This document shows, in pieces, positions 34,193 to 45,912 of a stretch of 64,000 bases of DNA. Source of the DNA: Tetradesmus obliquus (taxonomy: Eukaryota > Chlorophyta > Chlorophyceae > Sphaeropleales > Scenedesmaceae); contig CP126192.1 of the NCBI GenBank assembly GCA_030272155.1, positions 4,126,501 through 4,190,500 on the forward strand. Direction: 5' to 3'. Numbering within the stretch: position 1 is the first letter of the stretch; each line of letters starts with the position of its first letter. The position numbers and the translations under genes were made by a program. The notes under the pieces are model-generated. The model was given only the letters and a program-made list of their open reading frames with translations, was not told the DNA's origin and did no database searches.

Positions 34193-37100
34193 TTACTTCT
34201 TCCCTGAAGCTGTGACCTGTGGTATGGTAAGCGCAAGCAGCAGAGAGACAGCAGCAGGGTCATAAGGAACCCGGTGATGAAGGAAGATGGACATTTGCGT
34301 AGGTAACAGATACCGGCCGCCAAGCATGAAGACAGGGCTGAACCCAGTAGAAGATTCAATGACTGCCACTTCACATACAGTATAACAAAGGTCAACTCGA
34401 GCATGCTGTTTGTGCAAGGCACACCGTACAGCAGCCGCAGCCTCGCAGTTGGACTCACGTTGAATTTCTGTATGTTGATGCCAGGGACGGGAAAGAGCAG
34501 CGGCACACCAGCCGGTGGCAGAAGTTGCAGCATCAAAGAAGCAGTGCGAGGACGTGCAGCAGCAGGTGAGCGATGTGACAAGCTGGCCGCCCACATTTGT
34601 ACAATAGCCGACATGCCAAACAGAGGTTGTGACCTTGACACTGCTTCTAACCCAGCGTAACACCCTGATTGTTCGCGAGATGCCACTGCCACAGATACAG
34701 CATCATGGTTAGGTCCTGAACCAGCAGCCCACGTGCAAAGCATGAGATGTACAGCAAGATACCGAGGTATGAAGCTGCGACAAGATGCTGACACATGACT
34801 GCCCACTCTCGCAGCATACAATGTACAACAGGATACCAAGACGCAATGCTGCAACACGATGCTTGCGCATGACAGCCCACTCACGAAGAAGATGATGTCC
34901 CCATCTGCCACTGTGTAGTTCTTGCCCTCCTGGCGGTACTTGCCCGCGGCCTTGACTGCGTGCTCATTACCAAGCTCGTGCAGCTCCTCGTAGTGCATCA
35001 CCTCTGCGCAGATGAAGCCGCGCTCAAAGTCCGTGTGGATGGTGCCCGCGGCCTGCGCAAAGTCAACATGCAATTTGAAACGGCAACAGGCAGGGGACAC
35101 AGACAGGAGATCAAGAGCGCTCAGACTCGGTGTGGATGGTGCCCACGGCCTGCAGGCATATGAGCAACTAGGCAATCAGGGGCGCCATGGGCCACACTGT
35201 GCTGCAGCTCAGCCATGTGTACGCGCTGCAGTGTGCGTACGACATCCATGGCCCGCAGCCAACACTCAGCAGCGCATGCAATGTCATCATATAGACGTGC
35301 TGCCCCCGCGCACCTGCGGCGCCTTGCTGCCCTTGCGTATCTGCCAGCACTTGACCTCGTCTGCGCCTGCTGTGAAGAAGTAGATGAGGTGGATGGCCTT
35401 GAAGCCTGTGGTGATGATCTTGGCCAGCGCTGAGTCAGCGCCCTGCTCCTTGGTCCACGCCTCACGCTCACCCTCCTCCAGCTCAGCATACTGCGGGAGA
35501 CAGATACACAAAAAGCACACGGCACTTCATCAGAGGTGCAGAACAACAGGAGGCAGAGGGCTGTGGCGCAAGGGTTTGCAAGAGGCAAGGGTTGGCAGCA
35601 TGAAGATATGTCTTACATTGTCGCGCATGGCAAAGTCAAGCACACTTGCACATGTTCAGCGCAGATGGCATGCACAGCTGCCACATGTCCGACCATTTGC
35701 CCCTATCATATGGTCCATCAGGCAGCGCTGCCGCACCTCGTTTTCAAACACGCCGCTGAAGGGGATGATGGGCGCGCCGCCGTTGGCCTGCACCCACTCA
35801 AAGATCTTGGGCAGGAACTTGTTCTTCTTGCGGATGTAGTCCTTCTTGCTGCAGTTGACCAGGTACACCGCGGGCTTGGCGGTCAGCAGCAGCCAGTTGT
35901 TCAGGAACTCGATCTCGCGCGCAGTCCAGTCGCCCAGCCGCACATCCTTGCCCTCCTCGAGCCACGCCAGCACCTGCGTGTGTGCAAGGGTGGTGACCGC
36001 GTGTGTGCAAGGGTGGTGCAAGGGTGTGTGTGCAAGGGTGGTGACCGCGTGTGTGCAAGGGTGACCGCGGCAGCGCGATCGCTAAGTGTGCAAAGATGCG
36101 TGTGTGAAGTCTGGAGTCAGACATGAGGGAGGAGAAGCACAGCATAGCAGTGCGAGGCTGCAGCTGGTACTGGTGGCGCTGCAGCAGGCCCGTGAACTGC
36201 TGCTGCTCAAGCAGCAGCCCAGCAGCCCCCTGCCATCCTAATCCTCAACAGCTGCACAACATGCTGCGGCGGTGCTGCTGCTTTCCGCACCTTTTCTGCG
36301 CACTCCGTCTCCTCCTTCATCTCCTTTGTGACTTGCCCGCGCTGCCGCTTGATGCCCTCCAAGATAGCTGCGGGGCAGCACCAAGAGAGTCAAGAGCACA
36401 AGCACATGTCAGGAGCAGCGCAGACAGGATCAGGACAACACGCGCAAACGCAAATTGCTACCGGAGTTCAATTGGGAACTTACACCCAGCAGACCACCAT
36501 CATGGAAGTCCTGCACCATGTCACACTGATCTCACCGCTGAGTCGCTCAATGTCCTTGAGCCACAGCTGGCTGTGGATGGACCCATCACACCCAAAAACA
36601 GTGACCACCAAAACACCTCAAACACTGAACCCTAAGGGAATTGCTGCACCAGCTGGCCTCACCGCTGAGTCGCTCGATGTCCTTGAGCCGCAGCTCGCTG
36701 TGGATGATCTCCAGGTCACCCACTGGGTCGATGCGGTCCTCCACGTGCGTTACGTCAGGGTCCTCAAACGCGCGGCACACGTGGAAGATGCCGTCCACTG
36801 CACTGATGTGTGACAGGAAGGCATTGCCCAGGCCCTCACCCTGCGCGGCGCCCCTGGCAAGGCAAAAAAAGACAGTGCAGCAGCGTGCAGAGATACAGGT
36901 ATGGTGAGGGTGAGCTGTGTGAAGGCAGCGTTGTGACAGGAAGGCGTTGCCCAGGCCCTCGTTCTGCGCAGCGCCCCTGGAAGGAAAAGTGGGAGACACG
37001 ACAGCACAGACACTTGCAAGTTGTGGGTGAGAACTTTGTGTGCAGGCGCCTGCCGGCTGCACTGTGACAGGAAGGCCTTGCCTAGGCCCTCGCCCTGCGC

Positions 37101-38639
37101 GGCGCCCCTGGTAAGGGAAAAGCGGGAGAGAATGCACAGGAATAAACATGGCATGGTGTGGGTGGGGTGAGCTGCGCGTCAGAGACAGCGCAGCCTGGTA
37201 CAGTGAAGTGTGTTGGCCACAGTCGCAGTGGCCAGCGGTTGCTGAGTGCCGGCCGCCACAAGGCAGTGACCGGCTGCTGCAGCTGGCTTACAAACAGCTG
37301 CTACCCAACATAAGTGCCAGAGTAGCTCGAATGTACGCTGAACCTCTTGTGCAGGCACATGGCGACTGCTGGTGCTGACGGTGCTGGGTGTCCTGAGTGC
37401 TGCCAGCACTGCTGCCAGCAATGCCCAGTGGTATTCGTGGCTCCTGTTGTCCCAGCTGCTACTGCTGCTACTGCAGCTGACTGCAGCCCGACACAGCTGC
37501 GTTCAAGGCGCTCACTTTACGAGTCCTGCAATATCGCAGATGTCTAGGTACGCCGACACAGCGCTCTTGGGCTTGTATGTGTTGACCAGCCAGTTGAATC
37601 GGTCATCAGGCACGTTCACGCGCGCCTGCAAAGCAACAGCAGCAGCAGCAGTGGCGGAGGTGAAGAGGCGCACGAAGCACCTGCTGTGACTTGGCTGGGT
37701 AGTCAACTGGGACATGCGCTGATGCTGCCGTCACTTTGCAAACAAACTGCTAGTTGCAGGCCAAGCTGACAAACACACGCAAGTGCACCACCTGCTGCTG
37801 TTGATGCAGCTATTCAGTTGCCACAAGCACCACTGCTGCATGCCAGTGCCTGCTGCACTGCCTGGCAGCTCTGCAGCTAGGCTGCAGTGGATTTGGCTCA
37901 CTGTAGCCGCACCTGGTTTGGCTCGATTGTGCAGAAGGGGAAGTTCTCTGCAGGGATGCCCATCTTTGTCAGCACGTTGAAGAGTGTGCTCTTTCCCACA
38001 TTGGGCATGCCGACGATGCCCATCTGAGCAGAGCAGCAGCACCATCAGCGTGAAGTGCAGGTACATAGTGAAGACGCAGCCTGTTAACACAGCTCATGTG
38101 GCGGCGCCAACAGCACGCCTATGCTTCTTGTGTCAGTGCAGAGTGCCCACAACATACATTACTGTCTAGGCCAATGCAAGTTGCAGGCAACCCACAGCAG
38201 GGCGACTCTGGTCGGTCGAGGTGCAAGGCGCAAGTTGTGCGTTGCCAACACAGCAACCCCATCTTGAGCTTGTGGAACTGCATTTGCTGAAGCTGTGATC
38301 ATTAAACTTGCATACCAGGGCATTCGAAAGCTGGTTGATCACAGACAAACCACCACCAAGTGCTGTGGTCCAGGCTGTTCCCACTATTTGCAGGTGCTGG
38401 TACTGCTGCTGCTGCTTGCAGTGCAACTGACAGGGCTTGAGTTGCTGAATGACATATCTCATTCAAAGAAGCAGACGAATGCGCTGCTTTTTGGGTTCGC
38501 ATGTACAGACACTAGGCAGCAATCCCACGAAGCACCAGCAGCGTGGAGAGTGACGGCGAGGCCAACGCACTTTGAGGTTGTTCCTGAAGCGGCCAAGAAT
38601 AGGCTTCTCCTTAACTTCTTCCTTCTTCTTTGGAGCCAT
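34193..38639 (-). CDS. OLA1: OLA1/YchF-type translation-associated ATPase
   Basis: Ten exons in phase: 38571-38639, 37913-38023, 37516-37625, 36663-36853, 36291-36367, 35737-35973, 35314-35490, 34885-35052, a 9-nt microexon 34459-34467, and 34193-34216 (390 aa; the family is usually 360-400). Lys-rich start [13 protein letters not shown]. The P-loop is GMPNVGKST (28-36). Switch/G3 region [20 protein letters not shown] is typical of YchF, as are [16 protein letters not shown] and the G4-like [12 protein letters not shown]-terminal TGS domain ([39 protein letters not shown]) ends KFNVTASGKK. OLA1/YchF proteins bind ribosomes, prefer ATP to GTP, and affect stress responses. The microexon is needed to rebuild the conserved KFN. 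Four ghost exon edges and two minisatellites sit in its introns. Confidence 0.93.
34725..34884 (-). repeat. Two-copy 74-bp tandem repeat running into an OLA1 donor
   Basis: Units start at 34725, 34799 and (partial) 34873, at an exact 74-bp period. The partial third copy is the start of the intron itself (gtgagtgggctg on the - strand). The donor-proximal intron end has therefore been tandemly copied. Copies are about 70-75% identical by eye. Confidence 0.75.
35116..35149 (-). pseudogene. Ghost copy of the start of OLA1 exon 34885-35052
   Basis: 97 bp upstream of the real exon start, the acceptor and the first roughly 35 bases recur, reading [12 protein letters not shown] in place of [12 protein letters not shown], then a stop. 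A functional-looking ctgcag acceptor is retained, but its use would truncate the protein. Confidence 0.75.
35971..36077 (-). repeat. Minisatellite at an OLA1 acceptor
   Basis: The unit gtgtgtgcaagggtggtgac and shortened forms recur about four to five times, beginning directly at the acceptor of OLA1 exon 35737-35973. On the coding strand this gives a C/A-rich tract with repeated cacgcag-like ends. Confidence 0.75.
36536..36580 (-). pseudogene. Ghost copy of the 3' end of OLA1 exon 36663-36853
   Basis: About 45 bases plus donor (gtgaga) repeat the exon's 3' end, 127 bp downstream. The copy reads [12 protein letters not shown] against [12 protein letters not shown] in the real exon. No acceptor is associated. 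Confidence 0.8.
36934..36976 (-). pseudogene. Ghost copy 1 of the 5' end of OLA1 exon 36663-36853
   Basis: 123 bp upstream of the real exon start, a ccag acceptor and about 43 exon bases recur, reading [15 protein letters not shown] where the real exon reads [15 protein letters not shown]. Homology stops within the exon, so the copy cannot supply the rest of the protein. Confidence 0.85.
37065..37107 (-). pseudogene. Ghost copy 2 of the 5' end of OLA1 exon 36663-36853
   Basis: A third copy of the same exon edge, 131 bp further upstream, reads [15 protein letters not shown] and also keeps an accag acceptor. The acceptor of this exon is therefore present three times in a row. Confidence 0.85.
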
Positions 38640-40342
38640 TTCTACGCTTTTAAGTGCTGTTGCAAAGGACTGGTGCTCAGGACTGTACCTTCCACTCTGC
38701 TGCTGTGCGTTCTGCCTTACTGCTACAAACGAGAAGCACGTAGCGACTCCGACTACAGATGCACATGGATTGTACTACTGCTGCAATCCGTGCTGCGTGC
38801 TGCCCACGTACAGCAGGCATCCCATGGGCTTGGCACTGACATGTGTGTGACAGCGGGTCAGGTCTTAGCACACTGGAAGCTTTGGCACAGGCCGGCTGAT
38901 GCAGCTTTGTCGCTGCTGTTCGTCGCTCCTGAGAGTGGCACAGTACGTAATGTGCAGGCCGGTTTGCCAGCATCTATGCAGCTGTCAACACCAGAGCCCT
39001 CAGGCCCAGCACCCAAATTTGAGGAGGCAAGCTGCAGACTGCCAGCATGATCATCATGCAATGATTGAACAAGTTGCCGCGAGCTGGCTGATAGCCCATC
39101 AGAACGTGCCAACCTTCCACTTGCACATTAAGTTACACAGTGATGGATAGCATATGATACAGCGGCCACTGCAGAGCCGGAAAACAAGTTGAAGCTGCTG
39201 GGTAGGGCATTGCTTGACAGCATGGCTCCTTTGAAAAGGCCGACATGCAGCAACAGCCAAGCGCCGCCATTTCCTTGATAAACACCGCCAAACTCTGTCA
39301 AAAGCCTGTCAAACTGCTATTGTACAAGACAAAACATAACATCAGACCATCCAAGAGGTACGCTTTATGTGGCGTTCCGCAAGACAACAGGAACGGATGC
39401 ATATGAGCACGACACTTCAAAGAGCAAACATCGAGAGCTTCACAGAGCTTCATGCGTGCTGCTGCCCAGGTAAAGCGTCAGCTGACAAGCACAGGCTGTT
39501 AGCGACTAAGCAATGGGCCCCCTGCACTTATCCTGCCCAGAAAGCCCGACGCCGCTTGAGAAAACCCCAAAAAGACAGCTAAAACAAGACCAGGCTACTT
39601 TGCGTACATCAGCAGCCCTGGTGGCTGCTTGCTACAGGTCATCCACAGTATACAAACACACCCCACAAGCATACCAGGGACAATGGCTGCTGCACCAGGC
39701 AATGCAGAGCAGCATGTATGCCAGATGCTTCACCACAGAACCGTGCTGTGTCCTTCAACAAACAAAAGGGCTACCACAAGATGAGAAAACGCACACTGTG
39801 TGCTTGACATATCCACAAACAACCAATGCACCAGCAAATCCAAAATGAAAGAGAGGGAAACACAAGGATACCGCCAGAGACTACAACATACAAGCCAGCC
39901 GGAAGATAGCGTTATGTCCAAACCAGACTGCTGCCTGTGGCAAAAGACAAACAAAACCAAACGAGCAAGCACGTGCCTGCGCTGATCCCATCACACGTCC
40001 AAAATTCATTCTTCGTCTTCTTCTCTGATCTAACATGCACAAACATAGATTGCTGCTGCAGCTGTGCAATAAGCATGCATGGCGTTCTGGCACCACCTGC
40101 CCAGGCACCTGAAAGCCACGGCAAGAAACACAATGTAAGCTTGCCCGCACGCTGCGCAACAAAGATACAGCTGACAACCTAATCTGACGAACGGCACCAG
40201 GATGCAAGTAGGGGGCATTCAGATGCATGCAGCTATTATGAGGTGAGCGAGTGGTCAACTATCAGGTACAGTGGTAGCGCAGATGCTTGCAGTGGCAGGC
40301 GAATGCCGTTGCAGCTTGACAATGGCTGCAACCAACACCTCC
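38640..40342. other. Intergenic region between OLA1 and RNR1, no gene seen
   Basis: 1.7 kb holding the OLA1 upstream region and the RNR1 3' UTR (both genes on the - strand). No supported gene, tRNA or repeat. A reverse TGTAA is at 39133-39137, far (1.2 kb) from the RNR1 stop. Confidence 0.5.
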
Positions 40343-41969
40343 TCACGACTGCGCCCGCAGCTCACTGCTGCCTCCACTGCTGTTATAGCTGCCTACAGGC
40401 GACTCTGTCAGCACCAGCACATCTCCGCTGCTGCTGCTGCTGCTGAGTGGGCTGTCAGGCTGCACTACTGCAACCGCTGCTACCCAAGCCAAGCTGCTGC
40501 CACTGCTGCGGGTGACACCTGCTGCAGCTGCATCCCCACCATTAACCACTTCGCTTGCAACAGACAGCGCATCGCTGTCCTCGTCAAGCCCTGCTGCTGC
40601 TGTGCCTTGCCGCTGCTGCAGCTCCTGCTCAAGTTCACCCTCCAGTGACAGCAGTGCACGCTCCACTTCATCTTGAAGTTCATCCTCAAGCTCACCCTCA
40701 CCCTCAGACCCCTCCTGCTGCCCCTCCTGTGCCTCCAAATCGTCACTGCTGAACGCCTCTGCTGCTGAGCTGTCGCCAGGCCCTGCTGCCCTGTCCTCAA
40801 CATACAGCCTGTAGTAGCCGCTGCTGACATCCACATCAGCTAGCCGCAGCAGCAGCCTGTCGCCAGGCAGCACAGGGAACTCCACCTGCAGCAGCAGTGA
40901 TCACAAGCAGACAGAGGAACCCCAACGTCAAATGGAAGTCGGCGTACCAAGGAGATGCACTGGCAGGTGACACGTACATGCGCCAGAACACATTCAGGCA
41001 CAGCACAAGCCCAACATGTCAGAAGGGTGAAGTTGCCCAGTATGTGTAACACTGCCATTCTGCCGCCCACAACACCCAGGGCAGTTGCGCGCTGGACAAG
41101 TCAGTGCGCGTCGCCACGCGTGCCTGCCCCAAGGCCCACCCCATCACCAACAATTACCAGCAATGTGACATCAGCCACACACGCCCAACCAATCACCCAC
41201 CTTGACGATGCTCTCCAGGCCCAGCTCCTCCAGAGTCACAGCAGCCAGCTGCATCTCAGGCCTGAACCAGCCCAGCACACAGCCAGTCCACGACTGCTCC
41301 CGGTGCTGCCGCAGGTACTCCGCAGCCCAATACTTGGTCACCTCGCCCTCTGCACGGCCCAGCTCGCGCGCCGACTCGCCGGCCGCTGCCGTGATGGCTG
41401 AGATGGCGGCGGCTGAGAAGGGCAGCGCCTCGCCGCGCAGGTGCGCCTGCAGCAGCCAGGGCAGAAGTAGAAGGTGACGCAAGGATTTACACCCCACGCT
41501 CCGGCCCTGCCGCTCACCCTGCACTGCACAGCTGCCCAGTTCTATGCAGCATTGCTGTCCACGAGACTGCGCACACACCCGCAGCCAACACGCAGACTTG
41601 CAAACTCACAAACAGCTTCCAACCACATCGAGCGCCAGCTCACCTTGAGGTTGAAGTGAGCCAGGATGTCAGAGTAGCGCCGGATGGGGCTGGTGAACTG
41701 CACGTACGCGTCCAGCGCCAGGCTGGCGTGGCGCACCGGGGACGGCTCAATCACGCTGCGCGTCATGCACCTGCGGCAGCCACGGAGAGTGAGCAGTGTT
41801 GATGACGTTTCTTGGCAGCAGCTACACTACTTACATTCCTTCTCAACAGGCAACACAGCACACAAACATGTACATGCAATGGAGAGCACCTCTTGTCAGA
41901 GGCTGCCGCACTGTGCGCGGCAAGTAAACGCATCAATCCACGTGGCTGGCACCAAATTCAACATGCAGA

Positions 41970-42008
<39 letters not shown>

Positions 42009-45000
42009 GGTTCCCACCTGCGCAGCGCGTAGCCCTTGCAGGGCCCCTCTGGCAGCGCGTCCAGCGCCTCCTGCGGCGGCAGCTGCGGCGCTTCTTGGCC
42101 CCTGTAGGGCAGCGGCAGCTGCTGCGCCGCGCCCAGGCTGCCCACCGCCTCGCCAGCCAGGATCATCATCTCAGCCACCATCAGCCGCGCAGCACTCTCC
42201 CACTGAAAACAGCAACACAGCAGGCAATGTTTTGATGTTTTGATGTGTGGCCAGCAAACACATTGCAGGCGCATCCACATGTTGCACAGAGATACACGGC
42301 AGCTAAATCGGGGCATCAGGACGACAGGCGACTGGTTGCAAGCACTACTGCACACCTGCGACAGCTTGGTGCAGCTGACTGCGGGCCGCAACGCATCCAG
42401 CTGCGCCTGCTCCACCTTGAGCTGCGCCTCAGGCAGGTCGATGTCGATGCAGCCGCGCGACACGCGCCACGCGCGGCGCAGCCGGGCTGCCTCGTACAGA
42501 GCCTGCAGCTGCTCGTGCTGGCACATGCCGGGGCCTAGGCCCAAGTCAGCGTCCACCTGCAGTGGCGATGTGGCAGCACAGCACACACCAGGTTGTTTGG
42601 TACGCCCCATGACAAGTGCAGGTTTGCAAGAGGCAGGCAGGAATGACGGCATGAATGGTGTCAGCAGCAGCTGAGCTACAGTTCCGACTATGCGTGTGCT
42701 TGAAATGGTTGGCAGTGTTGATGCCAGCCTTAACTCCAGCTGCTGCAGCAACGACACAAAGCTTCCATAGACGTAGCTGCGCAGCTGCTGCTCGCCATGC
42801 TCACCTCATCATAAGTGAGGCGATGCTGCACGCGGATGGTGCTGGGGCCCAGGCTGACAAGCTGCCCCAGAGAGCCGTCATCATTCAGGCTGGCACACAC
42901 GCTGAACGCGCAGCACTCCTGCTGCTGCTGCTGGCCATCATCGCTGCTGCTGCTGCCGAGGCTGAAGGGCCCCTCTGCCAAGCTGCGGGGGAACATGGGC
43001 ACAGCACCCCAAGGGAAGTATAGGGAGCGGGAGCGGGAGCGCGCCTCAGCATCCAACATGTCACCTGCAACACACGAAAGATAACAGCAGCCGCACAGCA
43101 GCAACAGAGTCAGTCTGCAGCAAGGAGGCTGAGGTGCAGCAGCCGGCGCTTGCAGCAAGCAGGCGGCATTCACACAGCACCTACCCTGGAAGCGTTGCCA
43201 CTGCCCGGCTGCACAGCACTGTATACACACGCTGCATGCTGTGCACAGGATTGACTACAACTCAGCTGGCCTGGCACAACTGCTTGCTTGCTTGCTGTGT
43301 TGACCCCCTAAGCAGCCTTCATGCATGGTGTCCTGCAAGCTGCGCTGTGCGTACCTGGCGTCAGCCAGCGTGTGGGGTCGGCCACATGCACCCACAGCAG
43401 CGGTGCGCCCGCCTCATCGGTGGTGATGCTGAGGCCATCATCAACCTCTGTGGTGCTTGCGTCGTCAACAGTGTACACGGTCAGGTGGGTCAGGTCCAAG
43501 CGGGTGCTGGCATCTGGGTCAGGAGGCGGCGCCGAGCGCAGCGCCTGCAGCAGCAGCACAACCCGATGAGCTGTGCCAGGACTTCTGAAACACACTCAAG
43601 CCGCCATGTGTGCGTGTCCACTATATGTGCTGCACACGTGTACATGCATCTGTCGCAAATGCTGTTGTTGCTGCTGCGTTTGCTAGAACTGCTGGGCCAC
43701 CCACCTCTGCTGCAGCTACCAGTGATGGGTCAAAGTCTGCAATGCTGCGGCCCAGCCTCAGCAGCGGCAGCGGCTCGTGCCGCCGCAGCAGCCCTGCCTC
43801 CACCAGCAGGCTTGCAGCCACGTCTGGCTCAGGGCGGCGGCGCAGCAGGCCCAGCGTGTCACGCGCCAGCGAGGCGGCTGACTCAGCACACTTGCCTGGC
43901 TGGCTGAGCGCAAACTCCTGCAAGCGCAACCCAAACAGATACTAGAATCTGAGAACCCGGCCGAGGAGCATTGCTGGGAGTTCTGCATGCAAGTGTGGTC
44001 AACAACATGCTGGATGTGGAAGTCACATGCACATGCTGATACACAACGCACAGCAAACACAGCTGCTTGGCATACAGCTCCATCCTGCTCACGCACCATG
44101 AGTGATGCCACGCGCTCTGCATGTGGGCCGGACTTCCACGCCTGCTGCACTGCTGTCGTGCTACTGGGCCGCTCCTTGGTGGCCGCTGCGCGTGCAGCAT
44201 TCCATGCTTCCAGGAACGCCGCACGCTCTGCTGCTGCTGCTGCCTCAGCTGCTGCTGCTACTTGTGCTGCCTGCACTGCCTCTGCGTCGCGCGGCTCAAA
44301 GCTCCACACACCACCCTTGAAAGCCTGCCAGGGCAGAGACAGAAGCACAGCATGGGCAGCAGCAGCTGCAAACATGTGGGCGTGCTGTGATGTTTGTGTT
44401 GCAGCAGCTGTTTCAAAAGTATCTGCAGGCAGGGCGTAACACAGCCAGCACCATCAGCACGAGGTAGGCTGCCGCTGCAAAGCATGTCTCAGCAGCAGCA
44501 GCAGCAGCAGCTGCAGCCCGCGCTCACCTGCTTGAAGTATATGGAGTCATGCAGCAGCATGCTGAAGGTGATGTACTGCGGCAGCGCTGCAGCGTCATCA
44601 AACAGCAGCTTGGCCATCTCCTGCAAGCTGTAGCTGCGCACATCCTCTGCTGCTACAGCCCAGGCAATCTCCATCAGTGACAGGTCAGCAGCTGCTGCTG
44701 CCTCTGCAAAGCGCTGCACATCTGCAGGCTGGTAGTTGCTGCCTGGCAGCACCAGTGACACTGTGCGCGCAGGCAGAGAGAAGCGCCGGCCACGCTGCAG
44801 GCACATAAGATATCAAATGCCTGCTTAGCTTGCAGCAAGGTCTAAATAGCAGTGGCGTACACAGAGCAGCTGCTACATGTCCATGTGGCTGCATGGCTTG
44901 CAGCTGAACTTGGACTCCAAGACATCAACAGCAGCAGCGCATGCACAGACCAGCAGCTACTGCTGCATCTGCCAGGGACCCAGGTTGCGGTGCAAGGATA

Positions 45001-45635
45001 ATCACCTGGTCCACGATCCACCAGTTCTTCTTGCCATCTGGTGCTTCTACCAGCGCCAGTATGTGCTTGTCATCCTTCTTGTAGCTGATGAGCAGCCCAG
45101 GCTGCAGTGCACCTGGCTGCAGCGCACCATCAGCAGCTTTGACAGCCTGGCACCTGTCAGCAGCAGCAGCAACAGCACTCCTTCAGGACCGGAAACCCTA
45201 ACAGCTTCCTCTGGGCTGACTGTGCTGCACTATGCAGCCCAGGTTGTTGTCGAACCTCCCAACAACACTCCTGCCAGTCAGTCAGGGACTCCTGCAACCT
45301 CAGCAAGGCTAACTCTGGCAACCACAAGGGCAGCGCCGAAACGCCAAAACAAACTACGAAGGAGCCTAACTATAACATGCGGAAGTCGCAGCCCCAATGT
45401 AAGCGCACCTGCCACGCCACGGCTGATGCGGTGGGAACGCCTGGTGCTGGTTGACGTTGCGTGGCCACCAACCAGCTCGCTTCTGGTGTAGGCGCTGCTG
45501 CTGACCGGTAGGCGACGGTAACAAGCTAGCGGTGTTTGTAGGTGGCTGCAGCTCCAGAGAGGGCCTGCTAGTTCGATGCCTGTGGCCGTGGCCTCTCGAC
45601 AGTGCACCACATCCCGCCTTGAAAGCCACGCGCAT
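40343..45635 (-). CDS. RNR1: RNase II-family 3'-5' exoribonuclease, RNR1-like (probably organellar)
   Basis: Twelve exons in phase: 45409-45635, 45006-45153, 44528-44794, 44097-44324, 43705-43917, 43355-43544, 42805-43064, 42356-42556, 42018-42202, 41644-41770, 41201-41446 and 40343-40885 (944 aa). The first exon is Arg/Ser/Gln-rich with few acids, fitting a transit peptide (MRVAFKAGCGALSRGHG). A conserved N-terminal segment reads LLISYKKDDKHILALVE and DGKKNWWIVDQ. The RNB catalytic motif YTVDDASTTEVDDGLS puts the metal-binding Asp residues at 388/389, 396 and 397. Further RNB motifs are WVHVADPTRW, SLYFPWGAVPMFPRSLAEG, SCTKLSQ, LPLPYRGQ and the RNA-binding TSPIRRYSDILAH. The C-terminal exons carry a weak S1-like part and a long acidic Ser-rich tail. 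RNR1 in plants processes chloroplast rRNA and mRNA ends. It lies head to tail behind ATG4, only 277 bp apart. Confidence 0.9.
41972..42007 (+). repeat. AGC/CAG microsatellite in an RNR1 intron
   Basis: About 12 AGC units directly after the donor of exon 42018-42202 (about 10 bases inside the intron on the - strand, as GCT repeats). Confidence 0.85.
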
Positions 45636-45912
45636 AGTGCGAGCTGGTTAACAGTACGCAAGCCTATGTTCCCAGATTATTCCCGTGCTCGCCTGTGAAG
45701 CCCAGGCGAGCTCCTTCGGGCCACTGATATCTTCAAACAGGCATCATATCCTCGTCCGCAAGAGCAACGAGCACGAAACGCACTCATCAAGCTGTGGTAG
45801 CTCTCTGGTAACACAGCCAAGAGCAGTTCGACAAGTACGCTCTGTTGTTGACGCAGCTTCATGTGACCTGACACACCCTACAACCACAACTGAGGGGTTT
45901 ACGAACCGACTC

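Noticed and set aside
34066-35175. Single 369-aa frame on the - strand taken as one exon
   Set aside because: It runs through OLA1 exon 34885-35052, two introns and the microexon. The conserved OLA1 C-terminus needs splicing. Kept only as an intron-retention finding.
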